Positions 7,525 through 8,196 of a stretch of 8,196 bases of DNA are shown here, piece after piece; position 1 is the first letter of the stretch, and each line of letters opens with the position of its first letter. The DNA comes from an uncultured Methylobacter sp. (GTDB lineage Bacteria; Pseudomonadota; Gammaproteobacteria; Methylococcales; Methylomonadaceae). The notes under the pieces were generated by a model. It saw only the letters and a list, made by a program, of their open reading frames with translations. It was not told the origin of the DNA and made no database searches. The stretch covers positions 1 through 8,196 of the forward strand of contig CAIKYI010000610.1 in NCBI GenBank assembly GCA_903831545.1. The letters are read 5' to 3'. The position numbers and the translations under genes were made by a program.

Positions 7525-7530
7525 ATTATA
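7525..7530 (-). promoter_or_regulatory. nsrR -10 box
   Basis: TATAAT on the minus strand is a perfect -10 hexamer, 22 nt upstream of the nsrR ATG. The expected -35 position (near 7548-7553) reads TATATT, a poor match to TTGACA, so the promoter is supported mainly by the -10 box and by the operator-like palindrome beside it. Confidence 0.45.
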
Positions 7531-7534
7531 TTGT

Positions 7535-7557
7535 AACATGTATCAAGAATATACTTT
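7535..7557. promoter_or_regulatory. Candidate NsrR operator
   Basis: The 23-bp stretch has half-sites AACATGTATCA (7535-7545) and GAATATACTTT (7547-7557) around one central base. By hand it matches the remembered enterobacterial-type NsrR consensus (AAGATGYATTT-N-AAATRCATCTT) at 15 of 22 positions in either orientation. It sits directly upstream of the nsrR -10 box, where a bound repressor would block polymerase. An overlapping imperfect palindrome, TTGTAACATGTATCAA (7531-7546), has a perfect ACATGT core. Confidence 0.45.
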
Positions 7558-7623
7558 TTAAGGGGATTGTATATTTTAATAACACATTTCTGAAATTATA
7601 TTTTAAACCTAAATGTATGAGTT

Positions 7624-7646
7624 TAGATGTAATGTCTAGAAATCGC
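7624..7646. promoter_or_regulatory. Weaker NsrR-like half-site upstream of narK
   Basis: The left half TAGATGTAATG (7624-7634) matches 8 of 11 positions of the NsrR half-site, and the whole 23 bp match about 13 of 22. It lies 41 bp before the narK start codon, a reasonable place for a repressor, but the right half is poor and chance is quite possible. No convincing sigma70 promoter for narK was found in 7558-7660, so narK may depend on an activator or another sigma factor. Confidence 0.2.
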
Positions 7647-7677
7647 TGAAAAACTTAGCACCATTTAATGCACAAGC

Positions 7678-7681
7678 AAGG
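7678..7681 (+). promoter_or_regulatory. Ribosome binding site of narK
   Basis: AAGG ends 6 nt before ATG 7688, a good Shine-Dalgarno match and spacing. It supports this start over the nearby out-of-frame ATG at 7668. Confidence 0.6.
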
Positions 7682-7687
7682 TTTATT

Positions 7688-8196
7688 ATGTCTATTGTCG
7701 ATAACGTCACGCCCGGCCAGCAGTCCAGGGCACTCTGGTTAAGCACTGTTGCCTTCATCACCTGTTTTGCAGTGTGGACTATTTTTTCTATTATTGGCCT
7801 GCAAATTCAAAAAGACCTGGGTTTAAGTGAGACTGAGTTCGGCTTGCTGGTTGGAACGCCAATTCTTTCAGGGTCGTTAATTCGCTTAATTCTGGGCATC
7901 TGGACTGACCAGTACGGTGGCCGTATCGTCTACACCATTGTTATGGTAACGGCGGCTATTGCTACATTCCTGCTGACTACTGTCGACACATACCTTATGT
8001 ATTTGGTGGCAGCCTTAGGCATAGGAGTTGCCGGTGGCTCATTTGCGGTAGGTATTGCCTATACGTCACGCTGGTTTCCTGCAGGCAAGCAAGGCACTGC
8101 GCTGGGGATTTTTGGACTTGGCAATGTTGGTGCTGCGGTGACAAAATTTATCGCACCTTTTGTGATGGTTGCTTTTGGTTGGCATGCCGTAGCGCA
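7688..8196 (+). CDS. NarK-type nitrate/nitrite transporter (MFS), 5' part
   Basis: This is an inner-membrane major facilitator transporter that would import nitrate and/or export nitrite. Only the first 169 codons are present and the frame is open to the window edge. TM1 is at about 16-38. TM2 carries GSLIRLILG (62-70), with R66 in the place of the substrate-binding Arg of E. coli NarK. The MFS loop motif GIWTDQYGGR spans 70-79. The nitrate signature in TM4 reads GIGVAGGSFAVG (111-122), followed by SRWFP (127-131), and TM5 begins around GIFGLGNVGAA (140-150). It is divergent from nsrR across a 185-bp shared regulatory region, consistent with a role in nitrate respiration or denitrification. 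Assimilatory NasA-type transporters share these motifs; the nsrR neighbour favours a respiratory role, but the sequence alone does not settle it. Confidence 0.87.
   Translation, partial: MSIVDNVTPGQQSRALWLSTVAFITCFAVWTIFSIIGLQIQKDLGLSETEFGLLVGTPILSGSLIRLILGIWTDQYGGRIVYTIVMVTAAIATFLLTTVDTYLMYLVAALGIGVAGGSFAVGIAYTSRWFPAGKQGTALGIFGLGNVGAAVTKFIAPFVMVAFGWHAVA

Noticed and set aside
7531..7546. FNR/DNR-type site (TTGAT-N4-ATCAA) near the nsrR promoter
   Set aside because: TTGTAACATGTATCAA has TTG and CAA 10 nt apart rather than 8, so the spacing does not fit the FNR/CRP family.

Overview
This window looks like chromosomal DNA from a gammaproteobacterium. It has moderate GC, a full-length class A-like penicillin-binding protein, a heavy-metal-type RND pump, and an nsrR/narK pair of the kind found in nitrate-respiring or denitrifying Gram-negatives. 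A methanotroph-like (Methylococcales) host is my guess from the general feel of the proteins. It is an inference, and no similarity search was possible.

Layout: positions 1-611 are AT-rich and non-coding. They hold a good leftward sigma70-type promoter at the left edge (TTGACA-N17-TAGAAT), a perfect 10-bp inverted repeat just upstream of it, and two further 8-bp inverted repeats. At 612-3650 lies a 1012-residue bifunctional PBP. Its transpeptidase motifs (SxxK, SxN, KTG) are intact, its glycosyltransferase motifs are divergent, and it carries a large extra segment between SxN and KTG. A 137-bp gap with a strong hairpin follows. At 3788-6886 is a complete 1032-residue RND permease of the CusA/CzcA (HME) type, with no membrane-fusion or outer-membrane partner next to it. 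At 7032-7502, on the minus strand, is NsrR, the nitric-oxide-sensing Rrf2 repressor, with all expected Fe-S ligands. It is divergent from a NarK-type nitrate/nitrite transporter that starts at 7688 and runs off the right edge.

How the genes relate: only nsrR and narK form an obvious functional unit. Their 185-bp shared intergenic region contains an imperfect 23-bp palindrome resembling the NsrR operator, placed immediately upstream of the nsrR -10 box, which suggests autoregulation and perhaps control of narK. The PBP and the RND pump point the same way but are separated by a hairpin-containing gap, so co-transcription is uncertain. I see no CRISPR, rRNA, tRNA or insertion sequence, and no clear previously undescribed multi-gene system. 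The most unusual item is the divergent, enlarged PBP.
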